Source of the DNA: Erodium maritimum
Lineage: Eukaryota > Streptophyta > Magnoliopsida > Geraniales > Geraniaceae
Assembly: GCA_963921825.1 (NCBI GenBank)
Contig: OY997591.1
Span: forward strand, 52,801,031 to 52,865,030
Reading direction: 5' to 3'
DNA length: 64,000 bases
The translations under genes were made by a program, and so were the position numbers. Positions 23,001 to 34,313 of this stretch are shown here, piece by piece. Every line of letters begins with the position of its first letter. Positions within the stretch are counted from its first letter, which is position 1. The notes under the pieces are model-generated. The model saw only the letters and a list, made by a program, of their open reading frames with translations, was not told the DNA's origin and did no database searches.

Positions 23001-24710
23001 CAAACCCGAAATGGCCATGGAAGAGGGAGAGAAAATGTGTTTCCTATTCTTGTCTTGTGTTTGTTATGTTGAAAAAAGATGACTTAAACATAACAAAACC
23101 CATACTTGTCCAACTAAAGGCATGGGACAAGTATGGTGTCAAGTAAGGTGTAAATAGGACAAAGTATGGCAAGACAAGATTGGGTTAGGTGGTGAATCAC
23201 CAACACCTTAATCCTTGTCTTGCTTACTTAGTACTAATTAATCAAGACTTGATTAATTAGTTCCATGGGCCTTGGTTGCATGGGCCTTTCATGGGCCTCT
23301 TGGAACATGGCCCGTGGCCATTTCCAACGAGGTCCCGTGATTCGCTCATCGCCTCCATGCCTTCCATACCGGAAATGTCCAACATTATCCGACGCGATCA
23401 ATCCCAAGACTCCAAGCCTTGTCTCGATCCGTAAAGTCCTATTCACTTACGGGCGCATGACCCAAAACCCAGTTTTGGTCATGTCCCGAGACAACTCCCT
23501 TTTTCCCATTCTCCATAAATGTGTCAATGAGTTTCATCCTCCGGTGTGACCCTTAGGTTTATGCATGTCAATAGATCAACGTAAAATCCCATTTTACTTG
23601 ATCCTATTTAAGTGGCAACTAACGAGACTTTAGTATTGCCTGACACTACATAACGAATCGACCCTGTCGATTCTAACCTTTCCGTCGTCCCTGTCATTAT
23701 CCTTTTATCTCCGATATCCTGATTGAGATAAGGCATAGAGCCGTCATCCTTATTATTCTCAATCACCGTTCCTTGATATGTGAGATGACTGAAGATATGA
23801 TACCCAGTATCATGTGCATGGCCATGCTATTCTTTCAGTCACTCTCGATCAAGCGGCCGAGAACCGATATCTTTCCCATACCTCAGTATGAGGGATAAAT
23901 CCCTTAGCCGCCTTTCGTGTCACTCATGTAGCCCGTCCCCAAGCCAATCCTGGCCGTTATGGAAGCCCTGTTACGGACAACGTTAGGCTCAGGTCAAACT
24001 CAGTTGTTGACTACATAGCGATCACAAAGACTCCTTGGTCTAAGGATACATGACAAGCTACAACACTGAATATGTTCATGACTTAATCTATGGCACATAT
24101 TCAGGGCGGGTCGTCCAATATCATGTCCCACATGATATCTATGATCAGACTCCGGAATCCCATTCCAATGACTAACAGAACGTAAGCCATAAAGAGCCAT
24201 CTTTCATACTAGTCGCTTCTAGTGAAGCTTTGTTGACTAGGGACCCATCGAGTGTGATCTATCTCGATCTATGGTTCTATTCGCATGGTGGGCATAGATC
24301 AGAGCACACATCGATATATTACTCGAACACATAAGTAATATAAAGCCGCTTTAATTTTATTGCTAACGATGATATATACATTTGGACATTTAGGATTGAA
24401 CTACGGGCACTAAGACTAACAGAACGCTCACCCCTAGCTGCTTTTCCTACAGGTACTGTTCGTGGGACGGACTAGGTGAGCTCGCGAAGCTTGTGGAGCT
24501 AGGAGCGGAGTCCGGGTTTTGTCTTTTTGAGTCTAGTGACGGATACCTTGTACTTTTGTCCACTTGGTGGGACGTGTTTTAAACTGTAATTATTATTTTG
24601 ATGAACTAAATTGGTATTTTAAAGTGTTTCATGAAAACATGTTTCAAGTGCTTTTATGTTTTTAAAATGTTCGCGTCCCGAGTTCGGTTCGCTGAAATTG
24701 GGGCGTGACA
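20098..24710 (+). repeat. 3' LTR, interrupted by a solo LTR
   Basis: It matches the 5' LTR from TGTAATAACC to GGGGCGTGACA once the 1,688-bp insertion and its 5-bp duplication are removed. It is followed by the target duplication GAAGA. Confidence 0.95.
22734..24421. mobile_element. Solo LTR (1,688 bp) nested in the 3' LTR
   Basis: It begins TGTTGGG and ends CTAACA, so it has the TG...CA ends of an LTR, and is flanked by GAACG at 22729-22733 and 24422-24426. The uninterrupted LTR has a single GAACG at the matching point. No primer site, polypurine tract or pol frame is visible inside, so it is a solo LTR left by recombination between the two LTRs of an element. I cannot assign a family or orientation. 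Confidence 0.88.
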
Positions 24711-25212
24711 GAAGATCTCGTGACAATATGTCAATATCCCCAAGCATCAGAGGGTGACCATCAAAGTACCAGGTTTTGTTCCTTCGAACCCACTCCTGAT
24801 ATACATCTTGATGCCTCCACCCATCAGTTCGAGCTTTTGGTTTAGATATACCTGCTCGGCCCCGAGTGACCACAGGATGGTGTAGCGAGACCAGGACATG
24901 CAATGTCGTTCATCCCCAATTCTTCAAGGAATCAAGATCTTCTTGAAGGGTGGGGGTCATCGCCGGGAAAGGCATGCGTGGGGAAGAAGTTAGGGTTAAA
25001 GCCTTGACGGGACGACCCCTCTTCGATTTGAGAAAATCCGGCGAGGTTCGTCCCGGAGAGAACGTCACTATCACATTGGTCATCGAAGAAGGAGGTTCGA
25101 CCGTGATGACCGGTTGTGGAGACGGAGACGGGGAGGAAGAGGATGACTTTTTTTGCCTCTTCTTCCTTGCTATAAAGGGTCTGACGATCTCAGAGGATGG
25201 GCATGGTGACAT
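24711..25212 (-). pseudogene. DUF4283-type ORF1 relic, N-terminal part
   Basis: On the minus strand a 100-codon frame (25212-24910) is rich in serine, lysine and proline (MSPCPSSEIVRPFIARKKRQ), like the start of an ORF1 protein. After a stop, the reading near 24,770-24,715 is WVRRNKTWYFDGHPLMLGDI, which matches WVRSNEPWCFDGRPLLLGDL in the relic at 57.3 kb and runs on into 12,189. Between the two lies a short copia-like linker (PVVTRGRAGISKPK, about 24,870-24,829), so the relic is itself a patchwork. The Ty3/gypsy element inserted at its GAAGA site. Confidence 0.65.
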
Positions 25213-25284
25213 GACCAGTCCGGCAGACGAGGACCCCTTTATTTTATTGGTGTGAATGGAGGTACGGGAAGCCCTAATGGTGAA

Positions 25285-25770
25285 TGTTGAAGTGTGAGTC
25301 CCATATCAAAAGTGTGTGGATAAATTGACCCATTGATATACATCTTGATGCCTCCACCCATCATTTCGAGCTTTTGGTTTAGATACAAATCTTGGTACTC
25401 CATCTTCACCCGGGCCTTCTCCTGCGCATCTTCCTGTTTCGCCAGCGCCCAGCACCCTGGCCTAGTCCAGTCCGCCAACCTCACCCGACCCAGTTCCCTC
25501 GCCCGGCCCAACGGTCTCACCTGCCCTTGACTCATCCTCTCCGGTCTCGCGAGCTGCCTCGCCAAGCCCGCCCGTCTCTGGCCCAACCATCCCGGCCCAA
25601 TCCTCCTCACCTGATCCCGTACCAGCCCCACCACACCATCCTATGGTCACTCGGGGCCGAGCAGGTATATCTAAACCAAAAGCTCGAACTGATGGGTGGA
25701 GGCATCAAGATGTATATCAATGGGTCAATTTATCCACACACGTTTGATGTGAGACTCACACTTCAACAGT
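25285..25770. repeat. Inverted repeat, ~105-bp arms, ~275-bp loop
   Basis: The left arm (about 25,285-25,386) and the reverse complement of the right arm (about 25,662-25,770) agree apart from about five or six bases. Both share GTGTGTGGATAAATTGACCC and CATCTTGATGCCTCCACCCA. A third, partial copy in left-arm orientation lies at 24,790-24,888 and also matches the DNA just inside the right arm. A transcript through here could form a long hairpin. Confidence 0.88.
25390..25710 (+). mobile_element. Ty1/copia-like linker fragment
   Basis: A proline/serine-rich reading leads into PHHPMVTRGRAGISKPKA. That motif is characteristic of the linker between integrase and reverse transcriptase in Ty1/copia polyproteins. 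Only this fragment is visible, with no LTR or other domain nearby. It is a broken fossil piece. Confidence 0.55.
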
Positions 25771-25774
25771 GAAG

Positions 25775-26795
25775 CTGTCGGTGGCGTGGTAGTAGAGAAA
25801 ATAGGCGCTGACATAACTAAGACTGAGGCTAAGTTGAGACTAATAAACTTCTTAGAGAGGAGATCACACAAAATCGTAAAGTAAAAAATATATATTAATA
25901 GATCATGTATAAGACTCGAGATGAACGAGACAATTTTTCGTTCAATTCTATTTATATTATATAACTTTACAAGTTTAACATGAAAATCATCATGTAGTTT
26001 TGTGTTTGTAGTAAGCTCATATTTACCATTCCTCCAAAAGTCTATCTATTAATGAAGTATGAATACAAGCTGGATCTCCCTTGTTTGTACATTCTCCTTT
26101 GTGGGTTGATGGAGAAATAGTCAAGAAGTGGGATTATATCTGGTGAATGGGAAATTCATGCGAACGAAGTGAACAAATGTGGTTTGACGGTTAATGTTGA
26201 ACAAATGAGCTTAAGTCAACAACTATTATTTTGTCTTGAACACGTGTGATTTGAAACTTAGGATTGATGTAGGTGGTGTTATATTAATTTGAATAATAAT
26301 AATAATTAATTGACCTATAAGAAATTATAATGAGAAGAGAGATGTTTCGTACTTGTCTTGGACAGCAAGCAATGTTGTTGAGATGAGAGTTAAAGAGACG
26401 TGATAGACCCGAGATCGTGCATATATTCGTATCATCATAAGAATTGGTAGCTTTATTGAGTCAAAAGGTTCTTCATGGCATGTATTTCTCCATACCTTCC
26501 CTGGATCAGTTTAGACATTAATCTGGTCCAACATTTCATTAGTTATACATGTTTTCTATAGGTAAACTTGAAATATTGAAACCCTATCCAACAACTGATT
26601 TCATACTACACTAGTATTCGCCCACCCTTGACTTTGTTTTCATATCGTTGGTTATTTTCATATCAATTCTCTCCTATGACCTCTCTCAAGCCATTTTGAA
26701 ATGGAACCTAATATTAAAACCACTTTCAGTCTCTCATGATGGGTTTGCCTTATTAAACTTGCAAAACTAATTACTAACCAAAACAAAACCTAATC
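25775..26795. other. AT-rich spacer
   Basis: There is no reading frame over 60 codons, no recognised element end and no repeat. It is ordinary intergenic DNA as far as can be seen. Confidence 0.6.
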
Positions 26796-26810
26796 AAATG
26801 TATACTACAC

Positions 26811-28191
26811 CCCAAACCCTAGCTTCTGTTCTCGTCGTCGGTGTCTTCTCTGCCTTCGGCCATGGAAGATGCCGGCGGCTCCTTTCCTTTTTCCTCTTTT
26901 TCCGTCTCTTTTGCCTTTTACCTCTGTTTTTTCTTGGAACTTCGGAGTTTACTCGCTCCTCTCCGTTTTGGTTTCCGAACTTTGGAATCAGATCTGGCTT
27001 CCCTGGGTCCTTGGTTGTTGAGAGGAGTTGCTAGAGGTGTCGGTGAGGGGCGGATGGTGCTCCGCCGCTCGTTTCCTTGCCGTCAGAAGCGGATCTGGTC
27101 CTCCGGATTCAGATCTGCTTTCTCTGGCCTCTAGTGGTGCTAACCCCAGTTGGCTTCTCATGGCGGTCATCGATGTGTTGGGGTTGCTGGTCACTGGTGT
27201 CGGAGTTGGGGAGATCTGCGGTGTGGGGTCTCGTCTTTACCTCTTCCTTCCTCAGAGGCGTCCTGTTCGGGGTCGTGTGGGACAATTTCCCCCTTCGGTG
27301 GAGATTTTTGCGTTTTCGTTCTTCGCCTTTGGTTTTGCTTCCAATTTCGGACTCTCTGGTCCAGTAGATCGCTCACTTGCCTCTTCCGGTCCGGGTGCGT
27401 GTCGATTCAGAGCTGGAGTGGGTCTACTTTTCCTGTGGTGGATGGTAGCGGTCCTTCTCGAAGCTCGTTTCCCGGGCGTTTATGGCTGGATCTCGCTTTC
27501 GGCTCACAGTATCAGGTAACTCTCCTTCTCCCCTCTCTCGTTTTGATTTTTCTTCCCCTCCTCAACCACAGTTGGTGGTTGGGGTCTCACGGTTTGCGGT
27601 GTTGGCCGCCGTGAGATGTTCGGCTTTGCCTTGTTGAAGAAAATCATTCTCGAGTTTGGGGAAGGACTTTGCTTGTTTTGTTGTTGGTTGGAGGTGTTGC
27701 TCTACTGGAGGCGATTTAGGGTGTGGAAGTGGCTGCTGTGTCTCTGGCGGAGTTGGGTTTACTTCCGGGTCTCTTCTTACCTGTTCTGTTTTTTTCTACG
27801 CTTATTGGTTGGGACTTGAGTATCCAGACTCATTGTTGTGTATTTTGGTGTTTTAGCCCTTGTTGGCTCTATTTTTGTCTTTGTTGGTTTTTTGAGTTTA
27901 GGTTGTTTTAGACCTGATTTGGTGTTAAGTTGTCCTGTTGCCGGTGTGGCTGGTTGTCCCTCGATGGACGGTTGTATTGGTTTTAGTTTCTGGTTTGGAC
28001 GAGCTGATCTCGATCCCTGGTTGGTTAATGTGTGTAAAATCTGGGGAATAGCCTTTGTTGTACCCATTCATTGGGTTGGTTTCTGTTTTGAGGTGCCGAT
28101 GGCACTCTCAGTGTTGATGGAGGGAGTTCCCTTGGCCATGTTTTCATTTTGAAAACATGGTTTTTATAAAACAAAAAACTTGCTGATAAAA
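26811..28191 (+). mobile_element. Non-autonomous retroposon, copy A
   Basis: It is flanked by an imperfect 15-bp duplication: AAATGTATACTACAC at 26796-26810 and AAATGTAAACTACAA at 28192-28206 (13 of 15 match). It opens with a C-rich start (CCCAAACCCTAGC), has a pyrimidine-rich 5' half, and ends TTTTGAAAACATGGTTTTTA then TTGCTGATAAAAAAA. Open plus-strand frames (up to 163 codons) show no recognisable domain and overlap in all frames, so they look like composition effects. The last ~65 bp match copy B on the other strand. No reverse transcriptase is present. Confidence 0.75.
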
Positions 28192-28267
28192 AAATGTAAA
28201 CTACAAAAATTAGTACTTCTATTAGTACTCCTCTTATTTCTTCTCCTCTTATTCTGGTTTGCTTTGG

Positions 28268-28511
28268 CGATCCTAACAGGGCTTGACCTTTCCTTGCACT
28301 TCCCAACTACGCTTGACCTTTTTTTGCGAAAACTAACAATTTCCGTCTATTTTAACGGATTCCGTTAGGTTTTTGACACATGTTGGTCACGTGCACAGTA
28401 GTATTTTTTTAATGGAATCGTTAAAATAGACGAAAAATGTAAGTTTGCGCAAAAAATAGAAAGGTCACAGTTAGGAAGTGTAAGGAAAGGTGAAGCCCAG
28501 TTAGAATGGCT
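28268..28511. mobile_element. Foldback MITE (~245 bp)
   Basis: The two halves are inverted copies over about 110 bp: CTAACAGGGCTTGACCTTTC at the left and CTAACTGGGCTTCACCTTTC (reverse complement) at the right, and then CGTCTATTTTAACG in both arms. A clear target duplication was not identified, so the superfamily is open. Confidence 0.75.
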
Positions 28512-28556
28512 AATTTCTACAATGCTTTTGAGTATATATTTGTGTAAACTTCAATT

Positions 28557-28942
28557 TAGGTAATGCACATTTAAATGTGCACTTTACATATTGTTTGAAT
28601 CTGTTAATTAACTTGCCCGACGAAAAGAGTAATTTGGGCCCGATTACCACTTCACAAACGGAAAAAATCGTGGCCTAGTTATCACTGCACCCACGAAACA
28701 AACTTTCAACTTAGTTACAACTTCACCGACGTATGTTTGAATGTAGGTAATGCACATTTGGGTGTACAATTTGCAAATATATTATTTGAATCTGTTAATA
28801 ACTTGGTCGATGAGTAGAGTAACTTGGGCGATAGTGCGAAACCGTCGACCTGATTACCACTTCACCAACGAAAAAAAATCATGGCCTAGTTACCACTGCA
28901 CCTATGAAACAAACTGTCGGCCTAGTTACAACTTCACCAACG
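28557..28942. repeat. ~190-bp repeat, two tandem units
   Basis: Both units start AGGTAATGCACATTT and contain GAATCTGTTAAT, GATTACCACTTCAC, TGGCCTAGTTA and AACAAACT...AGTTACAACTTCACC. They differ by many substitutions, so the duplication is old. The closing motif recurs inverted beyond the solo LTR (32,121-32,158), so both sides probably belong to one element with inverted ends. Confidence 0.8.
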
Positions 28943-31900
28943 TGTCACGCCCCAAATCCGGTTTTGATCGGACTCGAGACGTGAACTAAAGAGAATAATA
29001 AAATAATAACAAAATAAATTTAACAACATAAATCTCCGAATAGTTTATAATCAAATTCCAATGCCACGAGTCAAACGCTCAAGTTCAAATCAGAAAAACA
29101 GTGTTTAGTACATAAAAAGAGAGTACGTCGCTACTAAATGATAACCCACGGACTCTCGACGAGCTACCGAGCTCTGAGACGTCCTCTAAACTGACTCACC
29201 AACGAAACCTGTAAAACAGTAAAAACAAAAGGGTGAGCTTATGCTCAGTAGGAAAAAGTAGTAACGGGAATGGTTTTCCACTCCGTCGCCAAGGTTACTC
29301 GATTCATAACACTTATTAATAAACGACACAACAACAGAAACCAACAGGAACACATGGTTAACGATTATAGATCCAAGATAAAGAACCATATAAACAATAA
29401 GACATTCTTCTACGACCTCGACTACAAACGTCACCCAAACCCGACATCATACAGACATAAGAAAAGGACATCGGACGGTTCTCAACACCAACCATGGGGC
29501 ATTATACTGCTAAGATCATTACGAACGTTACTCAGATCCGATATCACACAACATAAGACAAGTACCCATGACAATCCGATCACCACGCACAACACAACAA
29601 ATACATCAAACGGTTCGTTGTCGAACACCCATAACGTTAACACTCAAGTTACACAAGAATCACATAACATGCATAAGTAACCACAGCGTACCAAACTAGT
29701 CAACACACACAGTAAATCATTAGCAACCACGCACACACAGTAAGTGTCCAATAATACCCCGGATCACACAACACGACTCAACCACATCATACCGGAATAC
29801 ACCATCGGTCTAGATGCCTTCCCAAATACACAACATCGGGGTGAAACAAACACATCATACCGGAAACGCACATCGGTCTTCCCGGAAACGCACATTGGGG
29901 TAAACAAACACTACAATATACCGGAATGCACCATCGGTCTTCCCGGAAACACACGTCGGGATAAATCACATAACAACATACCGGACCGGCACACACCTCG
30001 GTCGGGTATCTTCCCATAGCATGGGGTACAGTCATACCACACTATACCATACCAAAAATGTCACACCGAACTTATCATACCGTCGAAACTTACCGCCATA
30101 ACTTACCAATCACACCACATCGGTCTATCATTCACCCGATCATACCACAAGACAACCATTCATATCACATTCATCACATCCATTCATTCAACCATATCAC
30201 GAGATAACAATCCATATCACATTCATCATAATTCATATAGCATACTATGATTCTTAGATTAACCAACGAATATACTATTCATCAAAATCTAAGGACTATT
30301 AACCACAATCAAACACAACCAACACACAATCCTAAGGCCCGACATGGCCACATGTGATTCTACATCACGTCAATTCCCATAATTGAAAGCGGTTATTCTA
30401 GTTAATCACATCCTATATGCAAGCTAAGACTTTACCGATTATTAACGTCCTATATGCATACTATTAACATTCTTTAATTAAAAGCGGTAGTTACTAATCT
30501 TCCCTACCTCGATCACTTTCCAAACGCTTAGTCACTTCAAGATGCCCAAAAGTCTCCTCCGCCGAGCTCGGGTCCAACGTCTAAGATCAAAGGCAACCCG
30601 AGAATTAATGTTAATTCAAAAGCGGTTTTGGAGAGAGAAATACCCAAACTAATCCCAAATGCTCAACTTGGCAAAATGGGCCCGGAAGGCCCATTTTGCA
30701 CGGAATCGGGAAAACGTCCCTCGGGACTCCGAAAATTTCCCTTTTTGTTTCTATCATTCATAATTAAATTACTTGTTCCAACACACTTGACGGAATTAAA
30801 TTCCGAGGTCCGAGCGCTCTAAATTCGTAATTAAAGTTTCTAATCGATTTTCCGGAAATTTCACGAATCACATCCATAATTCGTTCCGGGTGTGAAATTA
30901 ACGTCCCGGGGTTCACCCACAACCGTTCAATTTACGAAACCACCAAAACCCGGCCATGTGGGCCCCACGACCACACATGGCCGTGGGTGGCCGGACCGGA
31001 CCGGCCGGTCATGGTCCAAGTGAGGCCGACCATGGTCGGTCACGGTTCTAAGGGTGGCCGACCATGGTCGGTCATCCCTTCATCCGGTTGCCGGATTCCG
31101 GTGACCGGCCGGAGCTCCGGCGAACCTCCGGTCGCCGGAAAAATAATTCCTTTCTCCCAATAAATTCCTAACTAGTTCTAGGTTCTCCACAACACCAATT
31201 TTTAAGCTCTAGAACTTCAAATTCCACCTCAAACACTCCAAAGTTTCAAGGCCCATGGTGGGTTTCATCAAAAACACAAAACCCCAAATGATTTCTACAT
31301 AAATCATCCATTTTCTTCTCATAAACAAACACCTAACAACAATAACTCAAAACCTAACCATTTCATGCAATTTCTATGGAGACCCATAACCCCAAATTGA
31401 TTGATAGTAGATTGTTAAAGCTTACTTACCTTGGAAATGGATAGATGAAGAGGATTGAGAGGTTTTTGAGAAGGTTTGGTGAAGAAATGGCCCAAAGGAG
31501 CTCTCTTTTCCTCCCTTTCTTCTTCTTCAAGCAATGGAGCTTCAATGGAGGATTTGTTTCTCTCTCTTCTAGCTATGAATTTCGGCCATGGGGAGTAAAA
31601 ATGCTGAATTTGTTGCCCCATGTGGTCTTATCCTCAAGGTGGAAATGTCTCTTTCGTCATTTAGCTCCTCTCTCTGTCTCCTTTGTCCTTAAGTAGGGAC
31701 CAATTGGTCTTTTATCCCACTTTTCTTCCCCTCCAAGCTAACATGGACATGTGTCCATGTAGGGACCATTCCTACCCAAAATATCTCAGCTCATAATATT
31801 TTTATTCGTTAATACTCCAAAATCGACATAGTTTGACCCGGGTTTGACTTTTTCACAAAAGGTGTCATTTGAAAGGAAATGACCCAACTAAGCTAACCGT

Positions 31901-32036
31901 AATGACGGATAAGCTTTTTGGGTCCCGAAAAGGTCCTGAATGGCTCCCGGAGTAATCGGTTGACGTTTCCGACGGAAAGTCAACTTTCGCCAAAAATCAC
32001 AGGTTCGACCATAATCGACCGGGGGCGGTTCTTACA
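28943..32036 (-). mobile_element. Solo LTR (3,094 bp) of a Tekay-like Ty3/gypsy family
   Basis: The plus strand begins TGTCACGCCCCAAATCCGG and ends GGTTCTTACA. Read on minus it starts TGTAAGAACCGCCCCCGGTC and ends GGGGCGTGACA, like the LTRs at 12,190 and 45,106. Flanks CAACG (28938-28942) and CGACG (32037-32041) fit a 5-bp duplication with one change. No pol, primer site or polypurine tract is inside. It holds an irregular tandem array (29,740-30,030) and a palindrome cluster (30,940-31,140). Confidence 0.85.
29740..30030. repeat. Irregular tandem array within the solo LTR
   Basis: Motifs ATACCGGAA.(T/C)(A/G)CAC, ATCGGTCTTCCCGGAAAC and CATCGGGGT recur four to five times at uneven spacing. 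It occupies the same half of the LTR as the 37- and 48-bp arrays of the element at 12,190. Confidence 0.75.
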
Positions 32037-32120
32037 CGACGTATCATGACCATTGCCCAAGTAGTAACTAGGCAAACATTTGTTTTGTCGTTGAATCGGG
32101 ATTTACGCCGATATTTTTTT

Positions 32121-32158
32121 TCATCAGCAAAGTGGCAACTTGGCCGACAGTTTTGTGA
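32121..32158. repeat. Inverted copy of the 28.9-kb motif
   Basis: The reverse complement reads ACAAAACTGTCGGCCAAGTT then GCCACTTTGC, matching ACAAACTGTCGGCCTAGTTA just left of the solo LTR. It marks the other flank of the interrupted element. Confidence 0.65.
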
Positions 32159-33445
32159 TTTTTTATATCAACAATTTTTTTATATAAAAACCAAGTCTTC
32201 AAAATGAAGAACGAGGCCAAAGGGGAACCCTCACAAACAGAACTGATTGTTACAAACAAAGGAACCCAACAAGGAGAACCAAACCAGCACTGAACTATCA
32301 ACACATATCTAGAACCCAGAATAACCACAAATAAGCACAGGGAGGGAAGACACACCAGTCTTAACCCAAGGAAAAAAGGAAAACGACTCTGTAACTCTTA
32401 TTTCACAACCATTAAGCTCAAAAAGCATAAAAAAGAAAAGCAAAAAGCCTAAACCACCGCAACCAGCACAAAGACAAAGACCACCACCGTCAACACTGAG
32501 CCAGCCCTATCCTCCTTCACCTCAGCTACACCAAACCAATCCCCCAGCCCTACCCAACAAATGGGAGGCCATGTATCCTTCCCAAACCCAGCAACAACAG
32601 ACCGACACACCCCAATCTCAATCCGAGAATCTTTAACACGCCGTTAAGCAATACATCAACGGTGGTCAACACCGACCATTGATCCTTGACCATAGGCCGA
32701 GGAGAACAAGATCAAGGAATGAGACAAAGGGAAGAGATCTACAAATTGAAGGGGAGGAAAAGAGGAAGTAAAGTCAGATCTGCTTCTCTCAGATCTCATA
32801 AATGAGATCTCATCGGTGGCCATCACCAGAACGATGAACCCAAGGGGAGAGACCGAGTACACAGACAAGACTGCAGACAGACAAGGGAGGAGGGAGTAGA
32901 GGTGAAAGTAAAGTAAACACAGATAGACCCAAACCTAGTTCCAAAGCGGCGACCAAGACCCCGCAAAACTGACACTTCCTCTTCACCACCAGAGCTTCGA
33001 AGAAGACGTCACGATCCAGAAATCCACGCCCAGTCACCGATTCTTCAGAACGAAGGCCAACCTGACCAAAACTCCTCGCCGAAGTCACTCGCTCCCACCA
33101 GGCCTGGGAACCATCGGGAAACTACTGAAGAGGACGGAGATAGAAGCCGGAGACCACATCGCCACGCCAGTCGGAGATCGAAAAGAAAAGGAAGCATATC
33201 GAAGGCTGTCTCTACCAAATCTGCTTCATCCCTATCGAGAGTGGCGGAGAAAGAGAGTCCCACGCCAGATCGGTAGAAGTTGCTTCGATGGTGTGAGACA
33301 CCGCAAATCCGGAGACGTGGCTCGAGGGGTAGAGAAGGAGGAGGACCTCCGATGTCCTCTCTGGCTCTGGTGGAGTCTAGAGAAGACGCCAAAGTCGACG
33401 GTACAACTTGGCCTGTGATGTGGTTCGTCAGCTCGACTTAGTGGG
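32159..33445 (-). mobile_element. Non-autonomous retroposon, copy B
   Basis: On the minus strand it begins near 33,445 in pyrimidine-rich sequence and ends CATTTTGAAGACTTGGTTTT then TTGTTGATATAAAAAA (32,159-32,220). The final ~65 bp match copy A (28,130-28,196). The 5' regions are similar in composition but hard to align by eye. No target duplication could be fixed. A 115-codon minus frame (33,392-33,045) has no recognisable domain. Confidence 0.65.
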
Positions 33446-33758
33446 TTTTAGGAATAGTGGAGATAAATTTGTAAACCACTTTAAGTGTTTCACATTTGAA
33501 ATATAATACAAGACATATGTTTATATGCAATGTTTGTTTATAGTACACAAAAAAATGTATTACATATTTACATTCCTTGATGTTCAGTCGAACGTATTAA
33601 AATATACTTACATATATTGTTGGGCACTAGTAAATGGTACTTGGACATCAACGAACAGTATCAAATGCTATCAAAAACTAACAAACACAATCATAAACAT
33701 TTTTCGATACTATTTGATGTCTTCCAACTCGAAATATCCTTTGATATTATCTTGGGAA
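33446..33758. other. AT-rich spacer
   Basis: Nothing recognisable; the longest plus frame (33,525-33,830) has no domain and runs into the copia LTR. Confidence 0.5.
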
Positions 33759-34313
33759 TGTAAAATAGAATTGCGGAATCCATACCGTTCTTCAATCACT
33801 AGAACAAAACCATATGAACTTGGATCTTAGACTTGTATTAATTTAACCACAATAAATATCATGAAGCAAAAGAACTTACCTGAATCCATCGTTGAATTCA
33901 TTTGATCTTCAATTTTGTTTCTTCTCCTCAACCCCTTTCTCTGATGTTTCTATTTTGATGCAAACAGAAACTTGTAACACATCATTCATAACCACGTTCT
34001 CTTTCTTCTTTTATAATTAAATGATATAACATAACCACCTTTCAGTTACCAAATTACATCCTTTGGTACAATAGATAAATGAAATAATATTTAATTAATA
34101 ACTATATGAGAAAGTAAATAATGCATATACTATAATGTTGGGTAAGGTAGGAGGGAATCATAATTCCCGACTTTAATTACTTTTATCGAAACCGACCCAT
34201 CACGATGTCGACCATCATATTAAAGACTTATAATTTAATATGAATATGATGTTTACGTTACATGATTAAATCTTATACACGAAGGCCACAATAATAATGT
34301 AAATATTCTTACA
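33759..34313 (-). repeat. Copia LTR (3' copy in element orientation)
   Basis: 555 bp with TG...CA ends (plus strand TGTAAAATAG to ATTCTTACA), matching the LTR at 36,626-37,650 once the MITE is left out. Confidence 0.85.

Larger units (their letters stand above)
12190..24710 (+). mobile_element. Ty3/gypsy chromovirus (Tekay-like) retrotransposon with nested solo LTR
   Basis: The element runs from TGTAATAACC to GGGGCGTGACA and is flanked by the 5-bp duplication GAAGA (12185-12189 and 24711-24715). Parts: LTR 12190-15109, primer site 15113-15124, a repeat-rich zone where gag is expected, protease trace, pol with chromodomain, polypurine tract, and LTR from 20098. The second LTR contains a separate solo LTR (22734-24421). 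The two LTRs look almost identical: I noticed about two differences over ~2.9 kb, implying insertion within roughly the last 100,000 years at commonly used plant rates. It is a broken copy: no gag frame is recognisable and pol carries a small number of breaks. Confidence 0.93.

Noticed and set aside
27028-27614. Overlapping plus-strand frames of 96-163 codons in retroposon A
   Set aside because: They overlap in all three frames, show no domain, and lie inside a pyrimidine-rich retroposon head where long frames arise from composition.
32810-33392. Minus frames of 92 and 115 codons as a host gene
   Set aside because: They overlap in different frames inside retroposon B and have no recognisable domain.
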